A stretch of DNA of 64,000 nt from Clostridium acetobutylicum ATCC 824 (GTDB lineage Bacteria > Bacillota > Clostridia > Clostridiales > Clostridiaceae), in contig NC_003030.1 of assembly GCF_000008765.1 (NCBI RefSeq), positions 1,398,001 through 1,462,000 on the forward strand, written 5' to 3'. The notes under the pieces were generated by a model. The model was not told the DNA's origin. It did no database searches and worked only from the letters and a program-made list of their open reading frames with translations. The position numbers and the translations under genes were made by a program. Within the stretch, counting starts at the first letter, position 1. Every line of letters begins with the position of its first letter. Below, piece after piece: positions 27,548-36,584 of this stretch.

Positions 27548-29395
27548 ATGTCAAAAGTAATTGGAATTGATTTAGGAACAACAAATTCATGTGTAGCTGT
27601 TATGGAAGGTGGAGATCCAGCAGTTATAGCAAATTCAGAAGGTGCAAGAACAACTCCTTCAGTTGTATCTTTTCAGAAGAATGGAGAAAGATTAGTTGGA
27701 CAGGTTGCAAAAAGACAGTCAATCACAAATCCAGATAAAACTATAATATCAATAAAAAGAAAAATGGGAACTGCTGAAAAAGTAGCCATAGATGATAAAA
27801 ATTATACACCACAAGAAATTTCAGCTATGATTCTTCAAAAATTGAAGGCAGATGCAGAAGCTTATCTTGGAGAAACTGTTACACAAGCGGTTATAACAGT
27901 ACCAGCTTACTTTAATGATAGCCAAAGACAGGCAACAAAGGATGCAGGAAAAATTGCGGGACTTGAGGTTCTTAGAATAATAAACGAACCTACAGCAGCA
28001 TCACTTGCTTATGGTCTTGATAAAATGGATACTAATCAAAAAATTCTTGTTTATGATTTAGGTGGTGGTACTTTTGATGTATCAGTACTAGAACTTGGTG
28101 ATGGTGTTTTTGAAGTTAAGTCAACAAACGGAAACACTCACTTAGGTGGAGACGATTTTGATGAGAAAATAATGGATTACATTGCAGAAGAATTTAAAAA
28201 AGATAATGGAATTGATTTAAGAAATGATAAGATGGCACTTCAAAGATTAAAAGAAGCTGCTGAAAAAGCAAAAATTGAATTATCATCTTCAACTCAGACT
28301 AATATAAATCTTCCATTTATAACAGCTGATGCAACAGGTCCAAAGCATATAGATATGAATCTTACAAGAGCAAAATTTAATGAATTGACAGAAGGCTTAG
28401 TTCAAGATACTATAGAGCCAATGAAAAAAGCACTTAGTGATGCAGGACTTTCAATAAATGATATAGATAAAATAGTTTTAGTAGGTGGTTCAACAAGAAT
28501 TCCTGCAGTTCAAGAAGCAGTTAAAAACTATACAGGAAAAGATCCATCAAAGGGTGTTAACCCTGATGAATGTGTTGCTATTGGTGCAGCTATTCAAGCA
28601 GGAGTTTTAACAGGAGATGTAAAAGACGTATTACTTCTTGATGTTAGTCCATTAACACTTGGAATTGAGACTTTAGGCGGAGTTGCTACTCCTCTAATAG
28701 AAAGAAATACTACAATACCAACTAGGAAGAGTCAAGTATTCTCAACTGCAGCAGATAATCAACCATCAGTTGAAATAAATATAGTTCAAGGTGAAAGAAA
28801 AATGGCTGCTGATAATAAGAGCCTTGGAAGATTTACTCTTGATGGTATAGCACCAGCACCAAGAGGAGTTCCACAAATCGAAGTTACATTTGATATAGAT
28901 GCTAATGGTATAGTAAATGTATCAGCTAAAGATAAGGGAACAGGAAAAGAATCTCATATTACAATAACAGCTTCAACAAACTTAAGTGATGAAGAAATAG
29001 ATAAGGCTGTTAAAGATGCAGAAAAGTTTGCAGAAGAAGATAAGAAGAAAAAAGAAAATATTGAAGTTAAAAACAATGCTGATCAGATAGTATTCCAAAC
29101 AGATAAAGCTTTAAAGGATCTTGGAGACAAAGTATCAGCTGAAGATAAGTCAAATATCGAAGCTAAAAAAGAAGCGCTAAGCAAGGTAAAAGATGGAGAC
29201 GATATCGAAGCGATTAAAAAAGCAACAGAAGATTTAACTCAAGCGTTATATGCTATAACAACTAAAATGTATGAGCAAAGCGGAGCTCAAGGTGCACCAG
29301 GAGCAGATCCAAATGCAGGAGCTTCACAGAAAACAAATGGCGGCGCTGATGATAATGTAGTAGATGCTGACTTTAAAGTAGATAATGATAAATAG
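27548..29395 (+). CDS. dnaK: Chaperone DnaK (Hsp70)
   Basis: A 615-residue Hsp70 with the start [18 protein letters not shown], the phosphate loops [10 protein letters not shown] and [11 protein letters not shown], a linker [12 protein letters not shown], the substrate domain and a C-terminal lid ending in an acidic tail with VVDADF. It lacks the ~24-residue segment of Gram-negative DnaK, as in Firmicutes. AGGAGG ribosome site. Confidence 0.99.
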   Translation: MSKVIGIDLGTTNSCVAVMEGGDPAVIANSEGARTTPSVVSFQKNGERLVGQVAKRQSITNPDKTIISIKRKMGTAEKVAIDDKNYTPQEISAMILQKLKADAEAYLGETVTQAVITVPAYFNDSQRQATKDAGKIAGLEVLRIINEPTAASLAYGLDKMDTNQKILVYDLGGGTFDVSVLELGDGVFEVKSTNGNTHLGGDDFDEKIMDYIAEEFKKDNGIDLRNDKMALQRLKEAAEKAKIELSSSTQTNINLPFITADATGPKHIDMNLTRAKFNELTEGLVQDTIEPMKKALSDAGLSINDIDKIVLVGGSTRIPAVQEAVKNYTGKDPSKGVNPDECVAIGAAIQAGVLTGDVKDVLLLDVSPLTLGIETLGGVATPLIERNTTIPTRKSQVFSTAADNQPSVEINIVQGERKMAADNKSLGRFTLDGIAPAPRGVPQIEVTFDIDANGIVNVSAKDKGTGKESHITITASTNLSDEEIDKAVKDAEKFAEEDKKKKENIEVKNNADQIVFQTDKALKDLGDKVSAEDKSNIEAKKEALSKVKDGDDIEAIKKATEDLTQALYAITTKMYEQSGAQGAPGADPNAGASQKTNGGADDNVVDADFKVDNDK

Positions 29396-29437
29396 TATTT
29401 GAAAATATATAAATTATGATTATAATATATATAGTAC

Positions 29438-29476
29438 AAAATTAAGGGAAAGGGTGTTAACCCTTCCCTTAATTTT
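29438..29476 (+). terminator. Hairpin between dnaK and dnaJ
   Basis: AAAATTAAGGG-AA-GGG pairs with CCCTTCCCTTAATTTT (arms 29438-29454 and 29461-29476, one bulged A), loop TGTTAA. The four T at the 3' end belong to the stem. Likely a partial terminator or mRNA-processing/stability element lowering dnaJ relative to dnaK. Confidence 0.65.
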
Positions 29477-29520
29477 AAGCTTTAATAAAGTTTATGTGGA
29501 ATATTTAGGTGGTGAAAGGG

Positions 29521-30645
29521 ATGGCAAACAAAGATTATTATGAAGTGCTTGGATTAGAAAAGGGTGCGAGTGATGATGAGATAAAGAAAGCTTTTAGAAA
29601 GCTCGCTATAAAATATCATCCTGATAAAAACCGCGGAAATAAAGAGGCAGAAGAAAAATTTAAAGAAATAAATGAAGCTTATCAGGTATTATCTGATCCT
29701 GATAAAAAGGCTAATTATGATAGATTTGGAACTGCAGACTTTAATGGTGGTGGAGGTTTTGGAGACTTCTCTGGAGGTTTCGGAGACTTTGGAGATTTAG
29801 GTGATATATTTAACTCATTTTTCGGTGGTGGTTTTTCAGGTGGCTCCTCGAGAGCTAGAAAAGATGCTCCTCAAAGAGGAAATGATATGGAATATTCCAT
29901 AAGTTTAACCTTTGAAGAGGCTGTTTTTGGCGTAGAGAAATCTATTAATATAACTAGAAGTGAAAACTGTGAAACATGCGGTGGTACAGGCGCAAAGAAA
30001 GGCACATCTCCTAAAACTTGTGATAAGTGTGGAGGAACAGGTACTATAAGAGTTCAGAGGAATACTCCTCTCGGAAGCTTTGTTACTCAATCAAGTTGTG
30101 ATAAATGCGGAGGACGCGGAACTATAATTTCTGATCCATGTCATGAGTGTCATGGTGCAGGCCATGTTAGGAAGAAGAGAAAGATAAGCGTTAAAATTCC
30201 AGCAGGTGTAGATACAGGTAATGTAATTCCTTTAAGAGGTCAAGGTGAACATGGAAAAAATGGAGGACCAGCAGGGGATCTTTATATAAGTATAAAGGTT
30301 ACTCCTCATAAAAAGTTTAAGAGAGAGGGTTTTGATATTTATATCGATACTCATATAAGCTTTCCTAAGGCCGCACTTGGGACTGATATGACAGTTCCTA
30401 CTATAGATGGTGATGTAAAATATACTATTCCAGCAGGAACTCAATCGGGAACTGTATTTAGATTAAAAGGAAAAGGTGTTCAAAGAGTCAATGGCGGCGG
30501 AAGAGGAAATCAGTACGTCAAGGTAATAGTAGATACACCTAAGGCTTTAAATGATAAACAAAGGGAAGCCTTGAAGATGTTTATGGAAGCAAGTGGAGAA
30601 GCAAAGTCAGAAAAAAAATCGGGTTTTAAAAGATTTTTTGAATAA
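29521..30645 (+). CDS. dnaJ: Chaperone DnaJ (Hsp40)
   Basis: A 374-residue co-chaperone: J domain (residues 1-70) with the HPD tripeptide in KYHPDKN, a Gly/Phe region ([18 protein letters not shown]), four zinc repeats ([32 protein letters not shown]) and the C-terminal substrate domain. ATG at 29521 preferred over an upstream in-frame start because AGGTGG lies between them. Confidence 0.98.
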   Translation: MANKDYYEVLGLEKGASDDEIKKAFRKLAIKYHPDKNRGNKEAEEKFKEINEAYQVLSDPDKKANYDRFGTADFNGGGGFGDFSGGFGDFGDLGDIFNSFFGGGFSGGSSRARKDAPQRGNDMEYSISLTFEEAVFGVEKSINITRSENCETCGGTGAKKGTSPKTCDKCGGTGTIRVQRNTPLGSFVTQSSCDKCGGRGTIISDPCHECHGAGHVRKKRKISVKIPAGVDTGNVIPLRGQGEHGKNGGPAGDLYISIKVTPHKKFKREGFDIYIDTHISFPKAALGTDMTVPTIDGDVKYTIPAGTQSGTVFRLKGKGVQRVNGGGRGNQYVKVIVDTPKALNDKQREALKMFMEASGEAKSEKKSGFKRFFE

Positions 30646-30776
30646 TATATAGGATTTTAATTATTTATGGGAATCCTATATAGGGAAATTAGGTAAATTA
30701 TAATTTATTAAGGTGCAATGATTTATAATAAAAATTGTATTTGAGTAAATTAAAGTTTATCCTGGTTTCCCTATAT
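30646..30776 (+). promoter_or_regulatory. Two mutually exclusive hairpins in the dnaJ-prmA gap
   Basis: TATATAGGATT (30646-30656) can pair with AATCCTATATA (30672-30682). The overlapping sequence ATATAGGGAAA (30678-30688) can instead pair with TTTCCCTATAT (30766-30776), closer to prmA. No good T run follows either. The arrangement resembles competing RNA structures, but could also be chance in AT-rich sequence. Confidence 0.35.
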
Positions 30777-30811
30777 TTATTCTCAAATATTCTATTGGAG
30801 GAATTTAATTC

Positions 30812-31747
30812 ATGGATAAAGATTGGTTTGAGGTCAGTGTTATAACTAGCAGTGAAGCTGTAGAAGCTGTAACAGGTATATTGTATAATACTCCTGTTAA
30901 AGGTGTGGCTATAGAGGATTCTAAGGACGTTGAATTTAAGAAGAAGCATCCTGGTGATTGGGACTATTTTGATGAATCATTACTCAATGTTAAAGATGGT
31001 GCTGTTATAAAAGCTTATTATAAGGATGATCATAACTTTGACGAGAGCGTAAAATACATAGAAGAAAGTATAGATAAACTCTCTGAGTTTGGAATAAATA
31101 AGGGCGAAGGTAAGGTTTTTGTAAATAAAGTTAATGAAACAGATTGGGAAAACAACTGGAAGAAATATTATAAACCTACCAAAATAGGCGCTAGAATTGT
31201 AGTTAAGCCTTTGTGGGAAGAGTATACTCCAAAAGATTATGAATTGATGCTTAATATGGACCCAGGAATGGCATTTGGGACTGGTACACATGAAACAACA
31301 AGAATGTGTATTCAGGCGCTTGAAAGATATGTAAATGAAGATGCAGAGGTATTTGATATAGGAACAGGATCTGGGATACTTGCAATAGCAGCAGCAAAGT
31401 TAAATGCAAAGAAAGTACTTGGTGTTGATTTGGATTCAGTTGCAGTAAAGGCAGCAAAAGAGAATATTCAGTATAACAATGTAAACAATATTGAAATATT
31501 ACATGGTAACTTAATGGAGGTTGTACAAGGAAAAGCTGATATAATTGTTGCCAATATTATTGCAGATGTAATAAATATTTTAATACCAGATATAAATAAA
31601 TTTTTAAAGACTGATGGATATTTTATATCTTCTGGTATAATAAAAGATAGAGCGGAAGATGTTATAGAAAATTTAAAGAAAAATAAATTTGAGATAATTG
31701 AAGTTAACAATCAAGGAGAATGGATTTGTATAGTGGCAAAATTATAA
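30812..31747 (+). CDS. prmA: Ribosomal protein L11 methyltransferase
   Basis: A 311-residue SAM-dependent methyltransferase for L11. An N-terminal substrate-recognition domain (about 1-110) is followed by the Rossmann domain with [16 protein letters not shown], and [14 protein letters not shown] and VANIIADV. Typical place after dnaJ in Firmicutes. GGAGGA ribosome site. Confidence 0.95.
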   Translation: MDKDWFEVSVITSSEAVEAVTGILYNTPVKGVAIEDSKDVEFKKKHPGDWDYFDESLLNVKDGAVIKAYYKDDHNFDESVKYIEESIDKLSEFGINKGEGKVFVNKVNETDWENNWKKYYKPTKIGARIVVKPLWEEYTPKDYELMLNMDPGMAFGTGTHETTRMCIQALERYVNEDAEVFDIGTGSGILAIAAAKLNAKKVLGVDLDSVAVKAAKENIQYNNVNNIEILHGNLMEVVQGKADIIVANIIADVINILIPDINKFLKTDGYFISSGIIKDRAEDVIENLKKNKFEIIEVNNQGEWICIVAKL

Positions 31748-31763
31748 AGGAGTGTATTTTTTA

Positions 31764-32516
31764 ATGCATAAATTTTTCGTGGGAGCAGAGAATATATGTG
31801 ATAATACTGCGTACATATATGGTGACGACGTTAAACATATATATAAAGTACTAAGACTTAAGGTTGGAGAAAAGGTTAGCATAAATGACTGTAATAGTCA
31901 TGAATTTCTTGGAGAAATAGAACAAATAAATAAAGAAAACGTAAAGGTTAAAATAATAGAAAACCTTGATATAAATAATGAGAGTCCGCTAAATGTGTAC
32001 CTTTATCAAGGATTTCCTAAAGCGGCGAAAATGGATATAATAGTACAAAAGAATACTGAGCTTGGAATAAGGGAAATTATACCTTTAATTACACAAAGAG
32101 TAGTTGTGAAAAATGAAAAAAGTGAATTAAAAAAGGTTGATAGATGGAATAGAATAGCTTTTGAGGCTGCCAAGCAAAGTAAGAGAAGCGTAATTCCTAA
32201 AGTTAAAGACATAGCTAGTTTCAACTCTGCCATTGAGGAATTAAAGGAGATGGATTTAGTACTTGTGCCCTATGAAAATCAAGAAAAAGTAGGGATGAAA
32301 AAAGTTGCTGCTGCCATTGAAAAAAATAAAATTAAAAATGTAGCCATAGTAATAGGTCCTGAAGGTGGATTTGAAGAAACAGAGATAGAAGAATTGAAAA
32401 AAATTGGAGCTTACATAATTACTCTTGGTCCTAGAATTTTAAGGACTGAGACTGCAGGTCTTGTATGTACATCCTTAGTTATGTATGAATTGTCCGATAT
32501 TGGAGGAATAATATAA
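31764..32516 (+). CDS. rsmE: 16S rRNA m3U1498 methyltransferase RsmE
   Basis: A 250-residue SPOUT methyltransferase with an N-terminal PUA-like domain and the knotted C-terminal site VIGPEGGFEETEIEEL and LGPRILRTETA. ATG at 31764 is selected by AAGGAGTG upstream; an earlier in-frame GTG overlaps that site. The stop codon overlaps the mtaB start by one base. Confidence 0.95.
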   Translation: MHKFFVGAENICDNTAYIYGDDVKHIYKVLRLKVGEKVSINDCNSHEFLGEIEQINKENVKVKIIENLDINNESPLNVYLYQGFPKAAKMDIIVQKNTELGIREIIPLITQRVVVKNEKSELKKVDRWNRIAFEAAKQSKRSVIPKVKDIASFNSAIEELKEMDLVLVPYENQEKVGMKKVAAAIEKNKIKNVAIVIGPEGGFEETEIEELKKIGAYIITLGPRILRTETAGLVCTSLVMYELSDIGGII

Positions 32517-33826
32517 TGAAAGTTGCTTTTATTACTTTAGGATGCAGAGTTAACTCTTATGAAAGCGAGGCTATGGCTGAAAAGTTTATAAAATCCGGAT
32601 GGGAAATTGTAGATAATGATGAAAAGGCAGATGCCTACGTAATAAATACATGTACTGTTACAAATATGGGTGACAGAAAATCCCGTCAGATGATAAGTAG
32701 AGCCAGAAAGGCTAATAAGGATGCTGTTATAGCTGCTGTAGGTTGCTATTCTCAAGTAGAGCCAGAAAAGGTTGCTGAAATTGAAGGTGTAGATATTGTT
32801 CTAGGAACAAAAAACAAAGGTGATATAATACACTATGTAAATAAATTTATAGAAGAAAGAAATCAAATAGTTAATGTAAAAGATGTATTTACAGATAAGA
32901 AATTTGAGGATTTAAATATAGATGAATATCAAGATAAGACTAGAGCTTTTCTTAAGATACAAGATGGATGCAATAGATTTTGCTCCTACTGCTTAATCCC
33001 ATATGCAAGGGGTGGAGTATGTAGTAAAAATCCAGAAAAGGTTATAGGAGAAATTAAAAGGCTTGCGGAGCATGGTTTTAAGGAAATTATATTGTCAGGT
33101 ATACATATAGCCTCTTATGGGGATGATTTAAAAGGTGATTGGAACTTAATCAGTATAATAGAGAAAGCAGAGCAAATTGATGGAATTGAAAGAATAAGAA
33201 TAGGTTCCATAGAACCACGTTTTTTTGACGAGGATACAATAAGTAAAATAAAAAACATGAAAAAAATGTGCCCTCATTTTCACCTCTCACTTCAAAGTGG
33301 ATGCACAGAAACACTGGAAAGAATGAACAGAAAGTACACAGCAGAAGAATATAAGGAAATAGTTTATAAACTTAGAGAAAACATAAGTGATGTATCTATA
33401 ACTACAGATGTAATAGTAGGGTTTCCGGGAGAAACTGATGAAGAGTTTGAAAAAACTTACGATTTCCTTAAAGAAATTGAGCTTGCTAAGATGCATGTGT
33501 TTAAGTATTCTCCTAGAGAAGGAACTAAAGCTGCAGCTATGAAAAATCAGATAAATGGAAATGTAAAAGATAAAAGAAGTGCAGAACTTATTGAATTGGA
33601 TAAAATAAATGAGAAAAAATTCATGTCTAAATTTTTAGACAGAGAAATGGACGTTTTATTTGAGAAAAAGCTTGAAGAAAATGAAGATTTGTATGAAGGA
33701 TATACTCCTAATTATATAAAAGTAGTAGTAAAATCAAGTGAGGACATCTCAAGAAAAATACTTAAGGTTAAGCTCACAGAAATTCAGGATGAACATTTAT
33801 TAGGAGAGTTGATTTTATATAAATAA
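32516..33826 (+). CDS. mtaB: tRNA t6A37 methylthiotransferase MtaB
   Basis: A 436-residue radical SAM methylthiotransferase (YqeV type) that makes ms2t6A37 in tRNAs. It has an N-terminal UPF0004 domain with three cluster Cys (TLGCRVNSYES, NTCTVTNMGDRKSRQ, VGCYSQ), the radical SAM motif CNRFCSYCLIPYARG, and a C-terminal TRAM-like domain. Coupled to rsmE by an overlapping stop/start (TAATG). Confidence 0.95.
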   Translation: MKVAFITLGCRVNSYESEAMAEKFIKSGWEIVDNDEKADAYVINTCTVTNMGDRKSRQMISRARKANKDAVIAAVGCYSQVEPEKVAEIEGVDIVLGTKNKGDIIHYVNKFIEERNQIVNVKDVFTDKKFEDLNIDEYQDKTRAFLKIQDGCNRFCSYCLIPYARGGVCSKNPEKVIGEIKRLAEHGFKEIILSGIHIASYGDDLKGDWNLISIIEKAEQIDGIERIRIGSIEPRFFDEDTISKIKNMKKMCPHFHLSLQSGCTETLERMNRKYTAEEYKEIVYKLRENISDVSITTDVIVGFPGETDEEFEKTYDFLKEIELAKMHVFKYSPREGTKAAAMKNQINGNVKDKRSAELIELDKINEKKFMSKFLDREMDVLFEKKLEENEDLYEGYTPNYIKVVVKSSEDISRKILKVKLTEIQDEHLLGELILYK

Positions 33827-33874
33827 AGGAAATAAGTACAAAATGTTGAATATATGTAAGAGGGGGGTGAAAAC

Positions 33875-34219
33875 ATGGATGAGTGCATATTTTGCAAAAT
33901 AATAAAAGGTGAAATACCATCCTCTAAAGTTTATGAGGATGAAGATGTGCTTGCTTTTAACGATATAAGTCCAGCCGCTCCTGTGCATGTACTTGTAATA
34001 CCTAAAAAACATATATCTAGTTTAAATGATATAAATGAAGAAAATAGTAAAGTAATAGCACATGTATTTGTGGTTATATCAAAATTAGCTAAAGAACTTG
34101 GCATTGATGAAGATGGATTCAGGGTTGTTTCTAACTGTGGTGAAGCCGCAGGTCAAACAGTTCATCACGTACATTTTCATTTATTGGGCAAGAAAAAATT
34201 TACATGGCCACCAGGCTAA
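33875..34219 (+). CDS. HIT-family nucleotide hydrolase (HinT-like)
   Basis: A 114-residue protein with zinc-like Cys near the start (DECIFCKIIKGEIPS) and the active-site triad HHVHFHLLG. The ending FTWPPG matches HinT proteins, which hydrolyse adenosine 5'-phosphoramidates. GGGGGTG ribosome site. Confidence 0.93.
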   Translation: MDECIFCKIIKGEIPSSKVYEDEDVLAFNDISPAAPVHVLVIPKKHISSLNDINEENSKVIAHVFVVISKLAKELGIDEDGFRVVSNCGEAAGQTVHHVHFHLLGKKKFTWPPG

Positions 34220-34258
34220 AATAAAACACTTTTATAAGCTTATATTATTGTGAAAATA

Positions 34259-34288
34259 TTGACATTAGAGCTTTTTATAGTGTATAAT
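34259..34288 (+). promoter_or_regulatory. Sigma-A promoter of rpsU-yqeY
   Basis: TTGACA (34259-34264) and TATAAT (34283-34288), both perfect, separated by 18 nt. Confidence 0.9.
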
Positions 34289-34303
34289 AATTGGTGTGTT
34301 ATT

Positions 34304-34347
34304 TAGCCCAATTAGCTGCATTTGAGTTTCAAATTTGAATTGTGCTA
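34304..34347 (+). promoter_or_regulatory. Hairpin in the rpsU 5' leader
   Basis: TAGCCCAATT (34304-34313) pairs with AATTGTGCTA (34338-34347) with one mismatch, and a small ATTTG/CAAAT stem lies within the loop. It stands directly before the GGAGGGAGGG ribosome site of rpsU and could serve autoregulation. Confidence 0.45.
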
Positions 34348-34366
34348 GCGGAGGGAGGGATATAAG

Positions 34367-34543
34367 ATGTCAGAAATAAAAGTTGGAGAAAATGAATCCT
34401 TAGAAAGTGCTTTAAGAAGATTTAAAAGAAAATGCGCTAGAGCAGGAGTTCTTTCAGAAGTAAGAAAGAGAGAACATTACGAAAAACCTAGTGTAAAAAG
34501 AAAGAAAAAATCTGAGGCTGCTAGAAAAAGAAAGTTTAAATAG
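34367..34543 (+). CDS. rpsU: Small-subunit ribosomal protein S21
   Basis: A 58-residue basic protein reading [20 protein letters not shown] and ending [12 protein letters not shown], clearly S21 and of normal length. Very strong ribosome site (GGAGGGAGGG). It has its own strong promoter and is followed 20 nt later by yqeY, the usual Firmicute pair. Confidence 0.97.
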   Translation: MSEIKVGENESLESALRRFKRKCARAGVLSEVRKREHYEKPSVKRKKKSEAARKRKFK

Positions 34544-34563
34544 TTTTGAAAGAAGGTACGTAA

Positions 34564-35013
34564 ATGTCCCTTAAAGAAAAACTTCAAGAGGACTGGAAAT
34601 GTGCTCTTAAGAGCAAAGATAAATTTAAAGCTAATGTAATCAGTATGGCTAAAGCTGCTATTTTGCAGGTAGAAAAAACTGATGGCGTAAAACTTAATGA
34701 TGAAGATATTATTGGAGTTTTAGCAAAAGAAGTTAAACAAAGACGCGAAGCTTTAGTTGAGTTTGAAAAAGGTAATAGGCAGGATTTAGTTGAAAGTGCT
34801 AATGCCGAAATTAATATTTTAATGAGTTACCTTCCTCAGCAGTTGACTGAAGATGAAATTAGAATTATAGTTAAGGATGCAGCAGATAGCGTTGGTGCTA
34901 GTAACATGAAGGACATGGGAAAAGTCATGTCGGCTTTAATGTCAAAAGTTAAAGGGCGCGCAGATGGTTCCTTGGTAAGTAAACTTGTAAAAGAGTTTTT
35001 AAATAATAAATAA
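34564..35013 (+). CDS. yqeY: GatB/YqeY domain protein
   Basis: A 149-residue helical protein of the YqeY family, related to the tail domain of GatB that contacts tRNA. Family segments: AAILQVEKTDG, EVKQRREALVEFEKGNRQDLV, LMSYLPQQLTEDEI and MGKVMSALMSKVKGRADGS. Role still loosely defined. Ends in a good terminator. Confidence 0.92.
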   Translation: MSLKEKLQEDWKCALKSKDKFKANVISMAKAAILQVEKTDGVKLNDEDIIGVLAKEVKQRREALVEFEKGNRQDLVESANAEINILMSYLPQQLTEDEIRIIVKDAADSVGASNMKDMGKVMSALMSKVKGRADGSLVSKLVKEFLNNK

Positions 35014-35023
35014 GAAAATGAAG

Positions 35024-35048
35024 GACCTGGTTTATCCAGGTCTTTTTT
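35024..35048 (+). terminator. Terminator of rpsU-yqeY
   Basis: 7-bp stem GACCTGG / CCAGGTC (35024-35030 with 35036-35042) followed by TTTTTT. Confidence 0.93.
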
Positions 35049-35112
35049 GTTGTAATTAAATCCTTTTTCCATTCATAAATTAGTATGAAAGTGTGCGTTT
35101 GAGGGTGAGAGG

Positions 35113-35415
35113 ATGAATAAAAAAAGAATATATAAATTTAGAAGATTTTTGGCAAGAAAGCTTGATTTTCCAAGTGATGCTGTAATGTATACTCCTAGAA
35201 TAAACATATCTGTAACTGGAGATGAGGAAATAACTATTGAAAACTACAGAGGAATTGTTGAATTTTCAGATGAAAATATAAAAGTAAATACTGAGGTTGG
35301 CACTATATCTATAGATGGCAAAAATTTTGAAATAGTTTTTATAAGTGGGAGCACTATAATTTTAGGAGGAAAATTTAAAACCATTGCTTATGGGGGTGAT
35401 AAAAATGAAGCTTAA
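35113..35415 (+). CDS. yqfC: Sporulation protein YqfC
   Basis: A 100-residue protein with the YqfC/YabP fold: a basic N-terminus (RRFLARKLDFPSDAVMYTPRI), then beta-rich sequence with ENYRGIVEF. Known as sigma-E-dependent in Bacillus. It overlaps yqfD by 11 bp, the constant partner. Confidence 0.93.
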   Translation: MNKKRIYKFRRFLARKLDFPSDAVMYTPRINISVTGDEEITIENYRGIVEFSDENIKVNTEVGTISIDGKNFEIVFISGSTIILGGKFKTIAYGGDKNEA

Positions 35416-36535
35416 ATTTGAGAGCTTTAAAAATACTTATGTTGTGGTTGAAGTGAGAACAGCTAACATTGAAAAATTTATAAACTTGCTTTGGAGAAAT
35501 AAAATAGAAGTTATGAGTATGATAAGAGTTAATGCAAACCTTATTAGGTTTAAGGTTGCATTAAAAAACTATAGAAAAACGATAAAATTAGTTAAAGCGG
35601 TTAAAGGAAAAATAAAAGTAATAGAAAGACATGGTACTGGTTTTTTGTTTTTTAGAATAAGGAATAGACTTTCTATTTTAGTTGGAATAGCTGCATTTAT
35701 AGCTTGTGTATTTTATTTATCTACATTTATATGGCAAATAGATATAGTTACAGAAAAGAATATAGCACCTTATGATGTTAGACAGGATTTAAGAGAAATA
35801 GGGGTACAACCAGGGATGAAAAAGAGCAGCCTAGATGTGTACAAGATTGAAGAAAAATTGATGCAGAAAAACAACAATATAATGTGGGCTAGAGTTAGGG
35901 TTTACGGATCTAAACTCAAGGTAAAGATTGTTGAAAGACAAGAAATTCCTGATGTAAAACCCAATAATGAAGCTAGAGATGTATTAGCAAAAAAATCAGG
36001 GCAAATACTTAGAGTATATACAACCTCAGGTACTGCAATCGTCAAGGCCGGAGATGTTGTTAAAAAGGGTCAAGTTCTTATAAAGGGAGAAGCAGGACAA
36101 GATGATAAGGTATATAAGGTTCATGCAGACGGAAGTATAATAGCTAAAACTTTTAATGAGAACATAGCTAAGGTAATGCTAACAACACATATAAGGAAGA
36201 GGACAGGCAAAAAGGTTCAAAATTATTATGTGCGAATAGGAAATAAGAAATTTTATTTGAAAAAAAGTGAAAATAAATTTAATAAATATGATAAAATAGT
36301 AGATGACAAATGCTTCGGTGGAAGGGAAACATATTACGAAGTTGATGATAAGGTTGTTAAAAAAGATAAAGATGCTATCGTAAAAGAGACAGCCAACAAA
36401 ATGTATGATAAAATGAAGGAAAATTATGATATGAATATTAAAGTATTGGATAAAATAGTTGATTCAAATGTAGAAGGGAATATATGTACAGTAAGACTTG
36501 TAGTAGTCTGTGAAGAAGATATAGCAGATAATTAA
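35405..36535 (+). CDS. yqfD: Sporulation protein YqfD
   Basis: A 376-residue sporulation protein (sigma-E regulon in Bacillus) with an N-terminal cytoplasmic part, one membrane helix (about residues 87-108) and a large extracytoplasmic region. ATG at 35405 chosen by GGGGGTGAT upstream, inside the end of yqfC. The order yqfC-yqfD-pgpH-ybeY-dgkA-era is typical of Firmicutes, with phoH missing from its frequent place after yqfD. Confidence 0.92.
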   Translation: MKLKFESFKNTYVVVEVRTANIEKFINLLWRNKIEVMSMIRVNANLIRFKVALKNYRKTIKLVKAVKGKIKVIERHGTGFLFFRIRNRLSILVGIAAFIACVFYLSTFIWQIDIVTEKNIAPYDVRQDLREIGVQPGMKKSSLDVYKIEEKLMQKNNNIMWARVRVYGSKLKVKIVERQEIPDVKPNNEARDVLAKKSGQILRVYTTSGTAIVKAGDVVKKGQVLIKGEAGQDDKVYKVHADGSIIAKTFNENIAKVMLTTHIRKRTGKKVQNYYVRIGNKKFYLKKSENKFNKYDKIVDDKCFGGRETYYEVDDKVVKKDKDAIVKETANKMYDKMKENYDMNIKVLDKIVDSNVEGNICTVRLVVVCEEDIADN

Positions 36536-36584
36536 AATACTATTTATAATGTTTAAACTATGCACAGCAAAAGGGTGAATTATA

